Of a stretch of DNA of 64,000 bases, positions 1 to 12,189 are shown one piece after another (position 1 is the stretch's first letter; the number at the start of each line of letters is the position of its first letter). The notes beneath the pieces were generated by a model. That model was not told the DNA's origin. It searched no databases and worked only from the letters and a program-made list of their open reading frames with translations. Where the stretch lies: the NCBI GenBank assembly GCA_028015205.1, contig CM051514.1:28412150-28476149 (forward strand). The letters run 5' to 3'. Both the position numbers and the translations under genes were made by a program. Source of the stretch: Mytilisepta virgata. Its lineage: Eukaryota; Mollusca; Bivalvia; Mytilida; Mytilidae.

Positions 1-1280
1 TTAAAAACTAAAAAGATATGAAAAACATGGAACCCACCATAAAACCGGGGGTAGACCGAGGTGCTCCGGAAGAGTAAGCAGTCTCTGCTTCCTGCAGGAC
101 ACCCGCCATGCTGTTCATGTCAAATCCGACATGAGGAAGGGATAATATCAATGGAACAGATCCATTCTCATTTGGAAAACGGTTTTTTCATACCTGTCAA
201 CCAAGTCATGATGACGCCCATAAAACTTTAATAAGGATGACTTCAACTTAGGAGCAACGTATCCCTGTCTGTGCAACTTTTCTGTCAGAAGCTTGGCTCT
301 ATCCAGAAAGTCAATGTATATGTCACAAGCTCTGGATTAACGAACGAGTTGTGAAATATATACTCCATACGCCGGCGTTTCTGGAATATGTTGTCGATCA
401 AAAATTCAATCATCAGGACAATTTCGTCCTCTGTATATTTTTTGTTAGATTTAGAGTGGTTTTTAACAAAGTATGATTTATCTCTACCAATTACAAGATA
501 TGTGTATCTGTATGTTGCCATTTTTATTTTGAAAGCAACGATGGATTAGATCTTTAACGTCTCCTTCAATTGTGAATGAGGAATGGTGGTATAGAGGGTA
601 AAGAAATCAAATGTTTTTATGCTGTTACAGACTGAAATGGACCGAGATCGTAAAATATCCTTTAAGTCTTTGGAGTTCTTTAATATCCACATTTGATTGA
701 TACCACTTCTTGAATAGCTTGTCTCACAATAACTTTGGGGGCCCGTTTTGACAGCTGTTAAAATAGAATTTAAAGTTGAGACAATGGTTTGGTGGAACAC
801 TTGGCAGATCCAGCTATAAAGCGTTGTTTGTATGGACACTTATGTAGCTTGGGTATCCAGTACAAGATAGGAAGATCACAATCATCCTCTTTGATAGAAA
901 TACCAAATGACGACAAGACCGATCTATGATTGTCGGTTCTTTCTTCCTTTAAAAGTGTAGTAGCTTTATAGGTAGGGTTGCCATGTGAACTAGCAATCCT
1001 TAGTTCATTAATCAAGAATTAAATAAAGTAGCTTTTGCATACAAAAACGATGTTAGTAGGAGCCTTGTCTGCTGGAACAACAACATATTTGTCATGAATT
1101 GCGGACAATATCTTTGCAGCATCGGGGTTGCTCAAGACTGATTTTCCTTTATTACTCATAGACCTTCTAAGTTTATCAATCCGGACTTGTATTAAGGATC
1201 TCACAGCCTTAACCCACTCTGAAAGTGAATCTAGTGGCTCTTGTTCACGTTTGGTCCATTTTCTGGCAATAGATCTTCTT
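1..1280 (-). mobile_element. Penelope-like retroelement remnant (RT palm plus 3' UTR)
   Basis: Read on the minus strand, pieces in several frames follow the order of a Penelope-like RT: an N-terminal stretch ending in VVPADKAPTNIVFVC (from about 1278 down to 1019), DLPILYWIPKLHK with RFIAGS (1015-770), an MWILKN...FDFFTLYTTIP segment (RT motif A-like; about 770-546), a C-terminal KFYGRHHDLVDRY segment (about 250-150), and a 3' UTR shared with other copies in the window at 1-130. Stops and frameshifts lie between the pieces, and the YIDD box is missing (internal deletion). Assignment to Penelope-like elements rests on remembered motif similarity. Confidence 0.7.
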
Positions 1281-1282
1281 GC

Positions 1283-1660
1283 CTGAAACTACTTGGCCTA
1301 TTGGAACAAAACGTAGCAGTAATGGTCCTTAGGTTGTCCTCCTTCAGAAATTTATCCGATGCTCGGCCCGTCATCCAAAATGGTTGCCAGAGCCGAACAT
1401 AGTTTAACATAGGACCCTATATGTGGAATTTAATTAAAGATGTTCTTTTCTGAAACCATTTGGCCAATTGGAACACAACCTGACAGAAATGTTGGTTGTC
1501 TTTCAGAATTATATCGTATGACACCACCCGTCATCCAAGATGGCCACCAAAGCCGAATAGTGTTTAACATAGGACCTAAGTGGAAAATCACTGAAAGATC
1601 TTGTTTGAAACCAGTGAGCCAGTTGGAACTTGACAGGTTGCCAGTCAAGGACATAGTGCA
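1283..1660. repeat. Tandem repeat, three diverged units of about 155-167 bp
   Basis: Units begin at about 1283, 1450 and 1605, each with a ctgaaac...tggcc...ttggaac opening and a gtcatccaa-atgg-cc...gccgaa block. Units are visibly diverged. Open frames on both strands here are by-products of the repeat. Confidence 0.7.
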
Positions 1661-1699
1661 GGTGAGCGATACAGCTCCTTGGAGCCTCTAGTTCATCTT

Positions 1700-2165
1700 T
1701 CAAATGTTTTAATTTCTGTGTTTTTAGGACATCACAGCAGCACAATGTTTTACATATTATCATTGTTCTCTATCCCATATGACTCATCAGTTGAGCTCAG
1801 TGCCAAAAATGTTTAAAAATGGGGAAACCTCTAGTTCAATATTATTTATCCATAGAAAATTAAAAATAGAACTTAAGCAACCTTATGATGAAATTATTTT
1901 TGGGAAATTTCCCAAATACATTTAGCAGATGTTACAAATAATGTAATATGATGCATAAGCATTTATTTTAAAGAAATGTACATATACTATCATTGAAATA
2001 GCTATGTTTATAATGCAAATAGTAGAACTGGTACCTTTTTTTAATAAAAACTTATCAAATTTTTATCATATTTTGTTTTTTCCATAGTTAAATACTTAGA
2101 ATTATTGCATCCATGGTTTTTTGTTTGAAAAGGGAATAAAATAGAATTTCCCTTTTTAAAATAGA
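1700..2165. other. AT-rich intergenic stretch, nothing recognised
   Basis: No open frame, repeat structure or RNA gene stands out between the tandem repeat and the left edge of unit A. Confidence 0.6.
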
Positions 2166-3009
2166 AGAGCTTATATATAGATTCTACAACGATGACCAGT
2201 TGATTATGAAAATTATCAACTCGAGATACTTAAATTTTCATTTTCAAACTGCGAGACCGGTCAGGGCAATTAAAACAAATGAAAATTTGATTATTAAGAG
2301 TGGCTAAAATTCATAATTAATGCGTCAAGAGTTTTAGAATCTTTTTCTCTAATGACAATGTAAAACTCCGAGAGGACTTTTGACCGTTTTATGACGGAAA
2401 ATTTCGCGAGCATTTAACCAACTTGTGGTCATATCAGAATGTATCAAACGGGTCAAGATATGTATAAATGAGCACACAATTAGAAAAACATGAAAAAATA
2501 TTAATTTAGAATAATGCTTTAATGCTAAATTCGTTAGTCGCTCGACAATGAAATGACCAGATACGATCTTCTCGAACCCATTTCAGAGGCATGTTATCCT
2601 GAACTTTTTCTGCAGAACAACAAAGAAACTATTAGTTTAAACATATTTCATTTGGTTCAAAACAACAAGGGGGGCTATGTGTATAAATTTTCATCAAACA
2701 ACATGGAACCGTTTTGATTTCTTCATATATCCAAACACATTTCTAAAGATAAATTCATTTTCAATTACTGGAAGATTTTCACTCCCACTCAACAACAAAT
2801 TAAGGTTAAGTGGAGTATTATTTGATAGAACGCTTATATTTTTGAACAAAACTCTCCTCAACAAATTGTAAAGTGGGCAATAAACAAAATAGTGAAATGT
2901 GGTTTCTTAGCTACTACCACACCTACTAGACTGATCTGCTATTATGTTAGCTCTATATAAGTCAAAATTAATAAACGATGAACAACATCTTAATTGGATT
3001 AAAATTATG

Positions 3010-3990
3010 TTTAGTTTTCTTGGACCAACTGAAAAATGAGGAGGCACATTATTTTTTTCCTTAATGCAGATTTAAATTTCGAAATTGAATCCAGCTTTCT
3101 GATGGAAGGATCTAGGCCATTCCATACTCGAATCGAATCGAATTTTGTACGAGATAGTCTGCAAAATGGGATTATGACATCGTCTCCATTTCTAAGGGGA
3201 TAAATTGTAGTACTCTGTATTGTTGAGGTGATCAAATTGGACAGGAAGGGAGGGCTATTTTTTTTAATAATAGTATAAAACATTTGTATTGTCGTCCTAT
3301 TTCGTCCTTCTTTTAACGTTTCCCACCCTACTTCACGATAAATTCTTTCGGTTTTAGTAAATATAGGTAACCCTGTAGCTATTCTTGTGGCTTCTGGCTG
3401 TATTTTTTATTTTTTATTTGTATTAATTGTTCCACAATTTTCCCAACTTCACATACATATTCCAAAACTGGCCTGAAATTAACTGTATATATTTTTTCTA
3501 GAGTTTGTCTACTTATTTTATATTTAAATTTTGGCATTACATTGATATGTTTCATTTCACCCGCTATAATATTGTTAACATGGGTGTTGCATTTGTCGTC
3601 ATTGCTGAAAGTAACACCCATGTGTTGATGCGAATTTACAATAGGTATAACTTGATCGTTAAAGGAAAATTCTAAATTTGGAGTTTCTGAATTAGAGACT
3701 ATTAAAACTTCGGTTTTGTTGGGATTGAAACACATTAACCATTGTTTTGACCATTTATCTAATTCGTGAAGGTCATGGTCAATAACGTTTTTGATTTACT
3801 GTTCATCATGCCCAGAGTAACCTCAAGATGTATCATCAGCAAAAAGCCTTGTCAGTGATATGAGACTTCTGAGATATCATTGATAAATATAATAAAAGGT
3901 AAAGGTTCTTGTACGGTCCCTGTTCTACGAGGATGTTTTGATCAAGAATTGTTCTAGCTGAGAACGAATGGTCTCAAAATAAATAATCAC
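3010..3990 (-). mobile_element. Jockey/CR1-like LINE, decayed C-terminal RT end (unit A)
   Basis: On the minus strand, in order: FIIFINDIS (RT core), FADDTS at about 3827-3845 (catalytic DD box), FNPNKTEVLIVSN, a HQHMGVTF block (RT thumb-side motif of Jockey-type LINEs), EKIYTVNFRPVLEYVCE, and the C-terminal YPLRN...RVWNGLDPSIRK...FKSALRKK. Stop codons and frameshifts separate the blocks and only about 1 kb of the 3' end remains. It is a dead, 5'-truncated copy duplicated with unit A/C. Confidence 0.75.
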
Positions 3991-4559
3991 AAAAATCAGA
4001 CCATTTGTAACGGTAGGTTTGTGACAAAAATCTTACACTTTGTTAGATGATTAGAATGCTTCATAAATTGCTCAAAATTACATTTTTTTTTTACTTTTTG
4101 GGAAAACAGTCCTTTTTAAGACCTCAAAATGCTGAGATATTGATTTCAAAATCTGTATACAAAATGAATGTTTTCCACATAAAAGTACAATGTAATTCAG
4201 CACAAATCTCTGAGCCATTGGAACTGTTATAGGTTTTTGTAAAATCTAATGTAACAAATTCCCGACTCTTGGATAAAGTGATAAAACTTTCAGCCTCCGA
4301 AATGATTACCCGTCAACAAGGAAATTCAAAAGGATACTGTCTACATGTATCTCCACTATATATTCATCAAGACAAAAACTCAAAGGCCTGTTAATGTTTT
4401 CAGTCCATGCTTTTTGTTTTTTGGAAAAACTTTTTTCTCCAAAAAAAAATCACTGACTTTGAGAATTTCTTTTTCTGTCAGATCTCGGGCAACTTTTTGC
4501 TTGACAGAGTCTGTTGTATTGCTGAACAGCTCAATATCCGTCATGCCATTTTTATTTTA

Positions 4560-5040
4560 ATAAATCTCCCTGAAGACTTCAAACATCTTAGTACTTTGCA
4601 ATGATATATTAAAGTAATTGCACTTGTCAGGAATAGATGAATTTCAAATATTGCTATTCAACGTTTGTTAAATATCCTAGAAGATTTTCAGACCTTTAAT
4701 GTTTAGAAAATTGCAACCATATAATAATGTGAAATATCAATTGCTTGGATGATTTTAATTTCAAAGATTGCAATTCCATCATTGTTGAGTATCCATGAAG
4801 ACTCACAGACCTTATTTGTTGGGAAAAATATCTATCAACCATATAATAAAGTATTCAATTGTGAGAAATCAATTAAATTTGAAACTTTGAAATTCCAACA
4901 TGGGTACATATATCGGAAGACTTTCAGAATTTCAATATTTGGGAAAGGTACCTAGCAACAATTTATTAAAGTAACTGCCTTTTGAAATTGAAATTGCTTG
5001 GAACAACTACATCTTAAGTCTATCTGAAGTCTTTAACATC
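4560..5040. repeat. Degenerate tandem repeat, about four units of 108-118 bp (unit A)
   Basis: A block of the form gaagac-tttcagac...ttggaaa...cta-caac-ata-taa-agta recurs at about 4572, 4680, 4798 and 4916. Units are strongly diverged, so the array is old. The same array is in unit C at about 53960-54420. Confidence 0.6.
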
Positions 5041-5349
5041 ATAATATTCATATTCATTCTGAACTTTCAGACTAAAACACTAACCTTCCCCTTTATATTT
5101 ACGTAGTAATACATTTTATTAAGTTAACAGCTACCAATTTGGACGGAATTACGTAAAATTTTAGAAAGCATTATTTTCTACATACAACATAAAGATTTAT
5201 TTATGTAATATATATATATAAAAGTTTTATACATGTGTGACAAGTGGCCTATTTATAACAGGTATCAAGGTAATTTGGAGTCGTTCTGATATATAGTAGT
5301 AGTCGTGATAAATTGAGGACACATGTAAGATGGTTATATCAATGTAGTT

Positions 5350-6420
5350 CATAGAACCCTACAGCCGGAATTTACAAAATGTATAAAATCGACATACATT
5401 ATATTTGAAATAATTTATGTTTTTTGCATGGAAAACATTTTTTTTGCATTTTTTCATGTAAGGAAGATTATTTTTTTTTAAATATCAAAGCAGCAAATAT
5501 CCACCTGTTATATAATGGAAAATAATTGTTATAAATTTGATCATTTATAAAGATGACAAAATTAGCCCTAATTTTACATTCTATATTATGACCATACACA
5601 TTTCAAAAATGAACATTTGGTATGCGAAAAGACATCTACCTACCGATTTTTCGATATAAATAGGTTACCAAAGGTAGATGCATTTTATATTAAAGGAAAT
5701 AATACTCCAGATATTGTATTACAACGTTAACCGATACAAAGTAAGTAAAAAAAAAACAGTACTTAAATAATTCAAGTCGTTATAAGTTTAAAGTTTTTGG
5801 AATAAAACAACTGTTTAATGATGCCCATTAGCATCGATACCACAAGAGGGAAGATAATACCGTAATGTCTGAGTGAAAGAAAATCTGGTAAATCACATAT
5901 TAAAAGAACCGAACTACAGCTGTAAATAACCCGAGCGCTATTTCAAGTCGTTATCAGTTTTAAAGTTTTTGGAATCGATACCACCAGAGGTAAGATAATA
6001 AGATTTCTTACATTGAACCGGTGATTTACCGTAGTGTCCGAGTGAAAGAAAATCTGGTAAATCACATGTTAAACGAACAGCCGTTCTTTCACTCTAGGAA
6101 CTAACGCCGCGGAGAGATGTCAAGAGACATAGTCCGTTTTATTTCAATTTATGTCTGCTAAAATGCTAGATTCTGTACAATTTAATAAAAGGTATAAGTA
6201 ATCGCTGAATTGAATTATCAGAAATTAACAACTTGTGACCGAACTACAGCTGTAAATAACTAGTGCGCTGCGCGCACTCGTGATTTACTGCATAGTTTAG
6301 TCACGCGTTGTTAATTTTTGGTATTTGGATTATACTATAATTATTAGAATTGACAGAAATACAATGTACAAAAGACTGAATTCAACTGACAGAGAAATAA
6401 AAAATATAGTTTAACAAGAC
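5350..6420. other. Non-coding repeats upstream of copy 1, including a duplicated block and a GC palindrome
   Basis: A block with gtgaaagaaaatctggtaaa occurs at about 5872-5905 and again at about 6043-6075. Near 6225-6318 an inverted arrangement (aacaacttgtgac ... gtcacgcgttgtt) encloses a short palindrome built on gtgcgctgcgcgcac. Related sequence lies in unit C at about 54850-54965. No gene was seen. Confidence 0.5.
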
Positions 6421-6438
6421 ACCACACTCCCAAAGGGC

Positions 6439-6454
6439 GGGGGGGGGGGGGGGG
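6439..6454. repeat. Poly(G) tract
   Basis: Run of 16 G on the + strand. Length is likely to vary or be misassembled. Confidence 0.85.
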
Positions 6455-7223
6455 TGGTGGAGTGACCACAAAAATGGAATTTCTTAAAACGACAGAAAAC
6501 TACAAATCCTGAATCACGTAAACAAAGGCTTGGTTTGTCATTTTAGAACACTTGTTACAATAACGGTCCTATAAAATATAGTCAATTCGCAGCAGTCAAA
6601 CATCTGCATCGGAGCCAGTGTCCGGTTTCATGATTAGTCGTTAGTGTTATCTGGTTACCGGTCATCAGTGTCCTTTTCCTATTGATGTCCTGGAACCAGT
6701 CTTGACCGTAGCCGTACGGGTGTTTTTTTAAATAGAGACTTCTATTATTAAACATGGATAGTCTTGACTCTTGCTTACAAAAAATCAGTTATGAGGTTGA
6801 TCCTTAAATCATAACACTGAATGACGAATAAAGGGTTAAAGTACATGAAAAATTATAATGCGAAAAGCGATTGAACAGCGTTTAATTACTTTGAAATAAT
6901 TCATTTATAGTGGACTGTGAAAATTTAAAAAAAAACAGGAATACACTAATTGCAAAAGGTTTTGTCGTTTGACAATAAATCCAAAAGACAAAGGTGAATC
7001 GCTGCACTGTTTCTCGTCTCGAAGTTGAATTTAATATCAATTTCTGGATTATCAATCAATCAATCCATTATCAAATACATTTGATAGACGATATTGTTCT
7101 TTGCATTCTTAATGAAACGTTTGGATCTCTCGGTTCCCAGATTGTGCTTAACATATCAGCAGTCTACGAAATGACTATGTTACATGCATGTGTATCTATG
7201 TACCGTTCATTCTATTAGTAGGA

Positions 7224-9699
7224 ATGGCAGGAGTCTACCCTTCGTATAGCAAAAGTGGTATTACAAATATACACAAAAGACTGATATTGGACGATAGATT
7301 TCGGAAGATATTTACTGTTTTTGTGTGGTCATGTTTTATTTTCTTGGTACTAGTAAGTGCGTTATTAGCATCAGTAAAATTTAAATATTGTCAAAGTATG
7401 TTTGATTATTTAAAAACAAAACACAAAAGTACAATCAATTTTAATTGCTTACCTCCCTTTGATTATTAAAGGAAGGGGTGGATTTCTTTTCTTTTGCTTT
7501 TGTAATTTAAGATACATTTTGCCTGTTGTTCTCTTCTCATCGTATGTCTGTGTTTGCGTGTTTTTATCTTATTTACTAGTACACATATAGCCTATAAGCT
7601 GAATTCCAGCACTACTTGGGAACAGGAAATAGTCAATGCAGGACGGAAAGCCTACCTTAAAGCAAAATATGCAAACTATTACGCTTTCTGCAGGAGTTCG
7701 AAGTGTTCCGGTTTTATTTTTAGGTTTATGTTAAAAAATAACGCAAAGAAAGGAGAATGTTTCTCTCCTGATATGCATGAAATAATCGCCACTGGTTGAT
7801 AATCAATAAATTCCTCCATCAATCCATTTTAGATTTTACAAGTTTTTATTATTGATGCGCGGCTTATAATAGAATTCTTAGCATAAATTCGAAACATTAG
7901 TAATACCTTATTGTTGTATTATTTGTAATTGTTTAAATGTATTATATAGGGATGGAACTTAGGACAGGGCGGACCTACACTTTTGGACCTTCAGATTGTA
8001 TCTAACTGTACGCTGGAGGAAGCTTCATTGTTCTTCACAGCTATTGCCTGTGGATATTTGCTTTCGTCATTTGTAATCGCCGTTACTTTTGACAGATTCA
8101 ATAAATTTTTACATATCATTTTCGGAAATATCGGAGTGTCAGTCGTGATGGCGGTCATTCCTTGGTGTGTTTATTATCAACTCATGTTTGCTATGTATTT
8201 GCTAAAGGGATGTATGTGCGGATGTGCCGACGCAGGTTTGTAATGATTTAAAGAATGATGTTCCTTTTTATGGAAAGCGTAATGAAACCGAGATTTATTT
8301 TTAAAAAGGACAAGTTTAATGTTAAAAAAGCGAAACGTGTAAATAAGTTATTGTTATATCGGATTATATTTTCCTGACACCAATTCGTGCATTCAGTGAA
8401 CATGTCTGAATTAATCTTTATCGAGTACAAATGTACTCTAAAACTTGAATCAGTCCGGTGTTTGGTATCTTGAAAGTACGAAATCCATAAACAAATGCTT
8501 GAAAAATGCTAGGTTTACATGTGTACTGTTCTTCGACGTTGTTCCGCTAATTAGTTCGAAAAATATATTTTTAATTTCTGAGAAATGCATTTAGAAAGAA
8601 ACCGATTAAATCTAGAAAATAAAAGAAAATAGTTTACATTTGAAAGGTCTATAATTTAATTTGTTATTATTATATTATTAATATTCTTTCAGTCATTTCA
8701 ACCTACCTTATTCATTTGCTTGGTCAAGACTGCACGAGTTATATGCAGATTTTCCACCTTTTCTTCACTGTCGGAGGAATTTTGTCACCATTAGCATCAG
8801 CACCATTCTTAACACTTAAAGAAATGCAGCATCCTTTAACCAACCGTTCTTTTTATAATACAACAGCTGAATTGATTAATTCAGATTATACAACTGATGC
8901 TAAACAACTTACAGTCACAGATGTTACGCTGATACTGAACACAACTGATCAACCATTAACAACTGAAGTTTATAAGGCATACTCTATTTCCTCAGGACTG
9001 TCTTTAGTTTCAACTGTTCCATTTATGTTTATGTACTTCCGGTACACAAATAGACTAACCATTTCAAAATCAAAGAAGTCCGATAACATGGAAGTATCTG
9101 ATTCGCTTCCTAAACGTATTCGGATACCAGTGTTACTGTTGAAAGCTTTAAGTTCTTTTGTCTATACAGCGATGCATGATTCATTTGCCGGCTTTCTCGC
9201 TACGTTTGCAGTAAAACACTTCAAATGGGACAAAATACTCGCCTCTTACGCCACATCCGTATACTGGGGCTCCTTTGCTGGTGGCAGCTTTATAGGAATA
9301 CTAATTGCACCATTCTTTAAGCTATAAAGATTTTTATTTGTTTATAGCTTTATGATAGTCATTTCGTTTACATGTCTTTTGATAACGTCTTTTTATAATA
9401 TCTCATTTGGTATATGGATTTCCGCTACAGTGTGTGGAATTTTTATGTCAGTATTCTTTCCTTTATTTTTTGTTTGGACCGAAAAAGACTTTTTCCATGT
9501 TTCTGCAAGAATAACGGCTTTACTTATGATTTCTGGCAGTTCTGGGGTGATTGTGAATCCAATTCTTCTTGGACAAATGATGAAGAGATCGTCTATTTGG
9601 TTCTGTTACATACTATTAGGAGAAAGTATTGTTCTGTTTTGGTTGTTATTGGTTGGAATTTTGCTTTCAAAGAAGACGCGAATAATTCGAAGGCAATGA
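7224..9699 (+). pseudogene. MFS transporter copy 1 (MFSD4B / Na-dependent glucose transporter 1-like), broken by a nonsense codon
   Basis: Three exons at 7224-7352, 7950-8235 and 8693-9699. Introns are GT-AG; exon 1 ends at phase 0 and exon 2 at phase 1, exactly as in the other four copies. I chose the start at 7224 (GGA-ATG-G context) because it aligns with the start of copy 3; an upstream in-frame ATG at 7188 is possible. Visible family features are GGPTLLD in TM1, GYLLSS then FDRFNK in the TM2-TM3 loop (motif A-like), and ILSPLASAPFL in TM5. The lesion is a TAA at 9325-9327, where copies 2 and 5 have TCA (Ser), giving a 349-aa product that stops after about TM8. The same frame then continues with TM9-TM12 to 9699. 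The tail is also shortened by about 40 nt relative to copy 5, and a conserved Glu before DSFAGF is His. It is probably a young pseudogene; a null allele or sequencing error is possible. The transporter role is family inference. Confidence 0.85.
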
Positions 9700-9739
9700 A
9701 ATTGGTTTGAAGAAGCAAAATTCTCAAATTGTTGAAATC

Positions 9740-10525
9740 ACAAGATTTTAGATAAAAGTTGCCGTGATATTTTATAATATAAACCCTCTCTTATATTTTT
9801 TAGTATTAAGTCGTATTTTCTCCTTTCTAAGAGCAATTCAGCTAAGCCTGCTAATAACACTGTTGATACACATAAATCACAGAAATTGTAGCAGAAACGT
9901 ATATACGAAGTTTATATAAATTTATATATATAAAACGAAGTTTATTTATGCAGTATGCACCAACACACCTTGTCATCAAATGAACTACAGTGAAACACTC
10001 TTTATTTGAATATCATGGATATATTTAAGTTGATGATCGGACCCGAATTGTATTGTTATTTGACCATGCATTGAATAAATCTGTTGTATCGAACTGTTTT
10101 TTGACAGAAAATCGAAAAGAATTTATATTATTTTACCATTTGCAAGTCAACCCTTATATTTTTATTGATCAGATGTGTTTTTGTATAAAGTTACTTCTAG
10201 CTTACTTTTAAGGTATTTATTTTAATTGTAAAAAATGTTGTTTCAAATGATCATTAATATTAATGTAAATTAAGTGTTTTAAAGAAAGGTTAAGAACATA
10301 AAGGTTAGTACAATAGAAAACTATTCTACAAATGTCGACAGCTTATCTACAATTGATTCTCGTTGTCTCGAAATTGCTGAGTCGAAAGTTCGGTTGTGTT
10401 GAAATTTGTTCTGGTCCCGAGTAGATGACAGTATAATCTACGTCTTTTCATTCGTTTTGTTTCGAAATTCGATGAGTCGAAATTGTGGGTGTGTCGAAGT
10501 GATATTTTGTACCCAGAAAATATAA
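9740..10525. other. 3' flank conserved behind copies 1, 2 and 5
   Basis: This stretch recurs at about 25490-26130 and 58870-59610. It contains a block with repeated tcgaaa-type motifs (about 10360-10500). No open frame was seen. It may include the transcript 3' UTR and polyadenylation region, but I could not place a site. Confidence 0.5.
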
Positions 10526-10529
10526 TTAA

Positions 10530-11900
10530 TCCGGGGGGGGGCTTCAGAATTACTGTGAAACATCATATTTCACCTGTGGCGTCAATCAGATGTGGATTTT
10601 TAAAAACTCCAATAATCTACTTCAATATCTAAAATCAAAATCTTTGGCTACATGCAACAGCATAAAAACATTCGACTTCTCTACACTCTACACTATCATA
10701 CCAAATTCTACATTAAAAGATCGCTTAAAGCAACAAGTTTATCAATGTTTATTCAAGCAAAATGGGACACGCAGGTATAAATTTCTTGTTTTAGATAGAG
10801 AAAATTCTTATTTCGTGGAGAATCACTCTGATTCTGACAAAAAGTATTGAAGATGAAATTACAAACATGTTAGATTTTCTCATAGACAACATATTCGTTA
10901 AATTTGGCGGTCTAATTTTTTAACGAACATGACGAACAATCGGCATTCCAATTAGGAACCAACTGTACTCCTCTCCTCGCCGATCTGTTTAGGTACTCAT
11001 ATGAAGCGGACATCATTCAATGATGGATGGATGAATTATTGTTTAACGTCCAGTGGCAACCAGGTGCATATCAGGACGATGGACATCATTCAAGGGTTAC
11101 TACGTAAAAACAAAAAGAAACTAGCCCAATCCTTTAATTTCACTTTTCGTTATATAGATGATGTGTTGTCATTAAATAACGACAAATTCAAAGACTTTCT
11201 ACATCTTATCTACACCAGCGTGCTTGAAATTAAGGATTCTACAGATACACCAAAGTCCGCTTCATATTTGGATTTGTTTCTTGAAATAGACTATGAGGGG
11301 CATTTGAAGACAAAACTTTCTGACAAACGTGACTTCAACTTTCCTATTGTTAATTTGCCCTTCCTGAGTAGCATTATACCAGCATCGCCTGCATATGGCG
11401 TCTACGTTTCTCAGCTTATCCGATTTTCAAGGGCATTCGTGTGTTGCCCTGACTTTCGACAGAGAGGATTACTGCTGTCACAAAAGCTTCTTAACCAGGG
11501 TTTTATCAGGGATAAGTTGATGTCATCGCGTAGGAAATTTTCCGGTCGTCATCACGAATTGATTGACCATTACAGTGTTCCAATATCTATGATGGTGTTG
11601 TACCTGTACCCACTGTCGTATCTTTTCATGTGCATCCACTGATTGGTGACTTTCCCCGGATTGAATTTGTTGAACTTCACGACGTGTGCGTATACGGACT
11701 AGAAACTGCTTACCCGAAGCACCTGGGTTCACTCCTGGTTTTTATAGGAGTTCGTGTTGTTCATTGTTTTTTAGTTTTCTGTGTTTATTTGTTGTGCTTG
11801 TGGTTGTTCATTTGTCTTCCCGGGTTTGTCTGTCGAATGGATTACGTTTTTCAATTGCTCCTTGGGTATATTTATCCCTTTTTTTCAGAAACGTGTGCAT
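10530..11900 (+). mobile_element. Penelope-like retroelement fragment with YIDD box (unit A)
   Basis: The insertion begins right after the conserved aatataattaat sequence. Read in shifting frames: MWIFKN...FDFSTLYTIIP (motif A-like), RRYKFLVLDRENSYFVENH, then RYIDDVLSL at about 11146-11172 (catalytic YxDD), KSASYLDLFLEIDYEG, RFSRAF, and the C-terminal KFSGRHHELIDHYS to about 11640. A 3' UTR shared with six or more other pieces in this window follows. A 2-nt loss near 10850 and a 73-bp insertion at 11021-11093 break the frame. The 5' part is missing, and no GIY-YIG endonuclease domain was recognised. Confidence 0.75.
11008..11093. repeat. 60-bp insert flanked by 13-bp direct repeats inside the Penelope-like RT
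   Basis: GGACATCATTCAA occurs at 11008-11020 and again at 11081-11093. The 60 bp between interrupt the RT between its YSYEAD and IIQGLL codons and shift the frame by one. Confidence 0.75.
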
Positions 11901-12189
11901 AACTCTAATAATAAATAATTTACTATCACATAAACGATTTTCATGATTTTAACGTCATTTGATTGTAATGAAACATTTTACAAGTATTAAATGTGTAGCG
12001 TATAAGAGGCTCCCCGGATCAAATGCCACAATATTCTAATAAATGAGAAGAAGGTACATGTAATGGCACCGAAATTTGTATCACTATACACTACTTGTTT
12101 AAGGAATAACACTTTAAGCAGAAATAATCAAACTGATCACTTAAATGTCATGACTGAAAGGTTGAATTAGACCAAATTGTTCCCATGAA

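Noticed and set aside
3011..3283. 90-codon minus frame as a host gene
   Set aside because: It matches the C-terminal end of a Jockey/CR1-type LINE and adjoins other LINE blocks.
7554..7799. 81-codon open frame in intron 1 of copy 1, with similar sequence in copies 2 and 5
   Set aside because: The corresponding sequences in copies 2 and 5 are interrupted by indels, so the similarity is duplicated intron, not an exon.
9414..9710. 98-codon alternative frame over copy 1 exon 3, also seen at 58477-58764
   Set aside because: A shadow of the transporter frame; the true frame matches all five copies.
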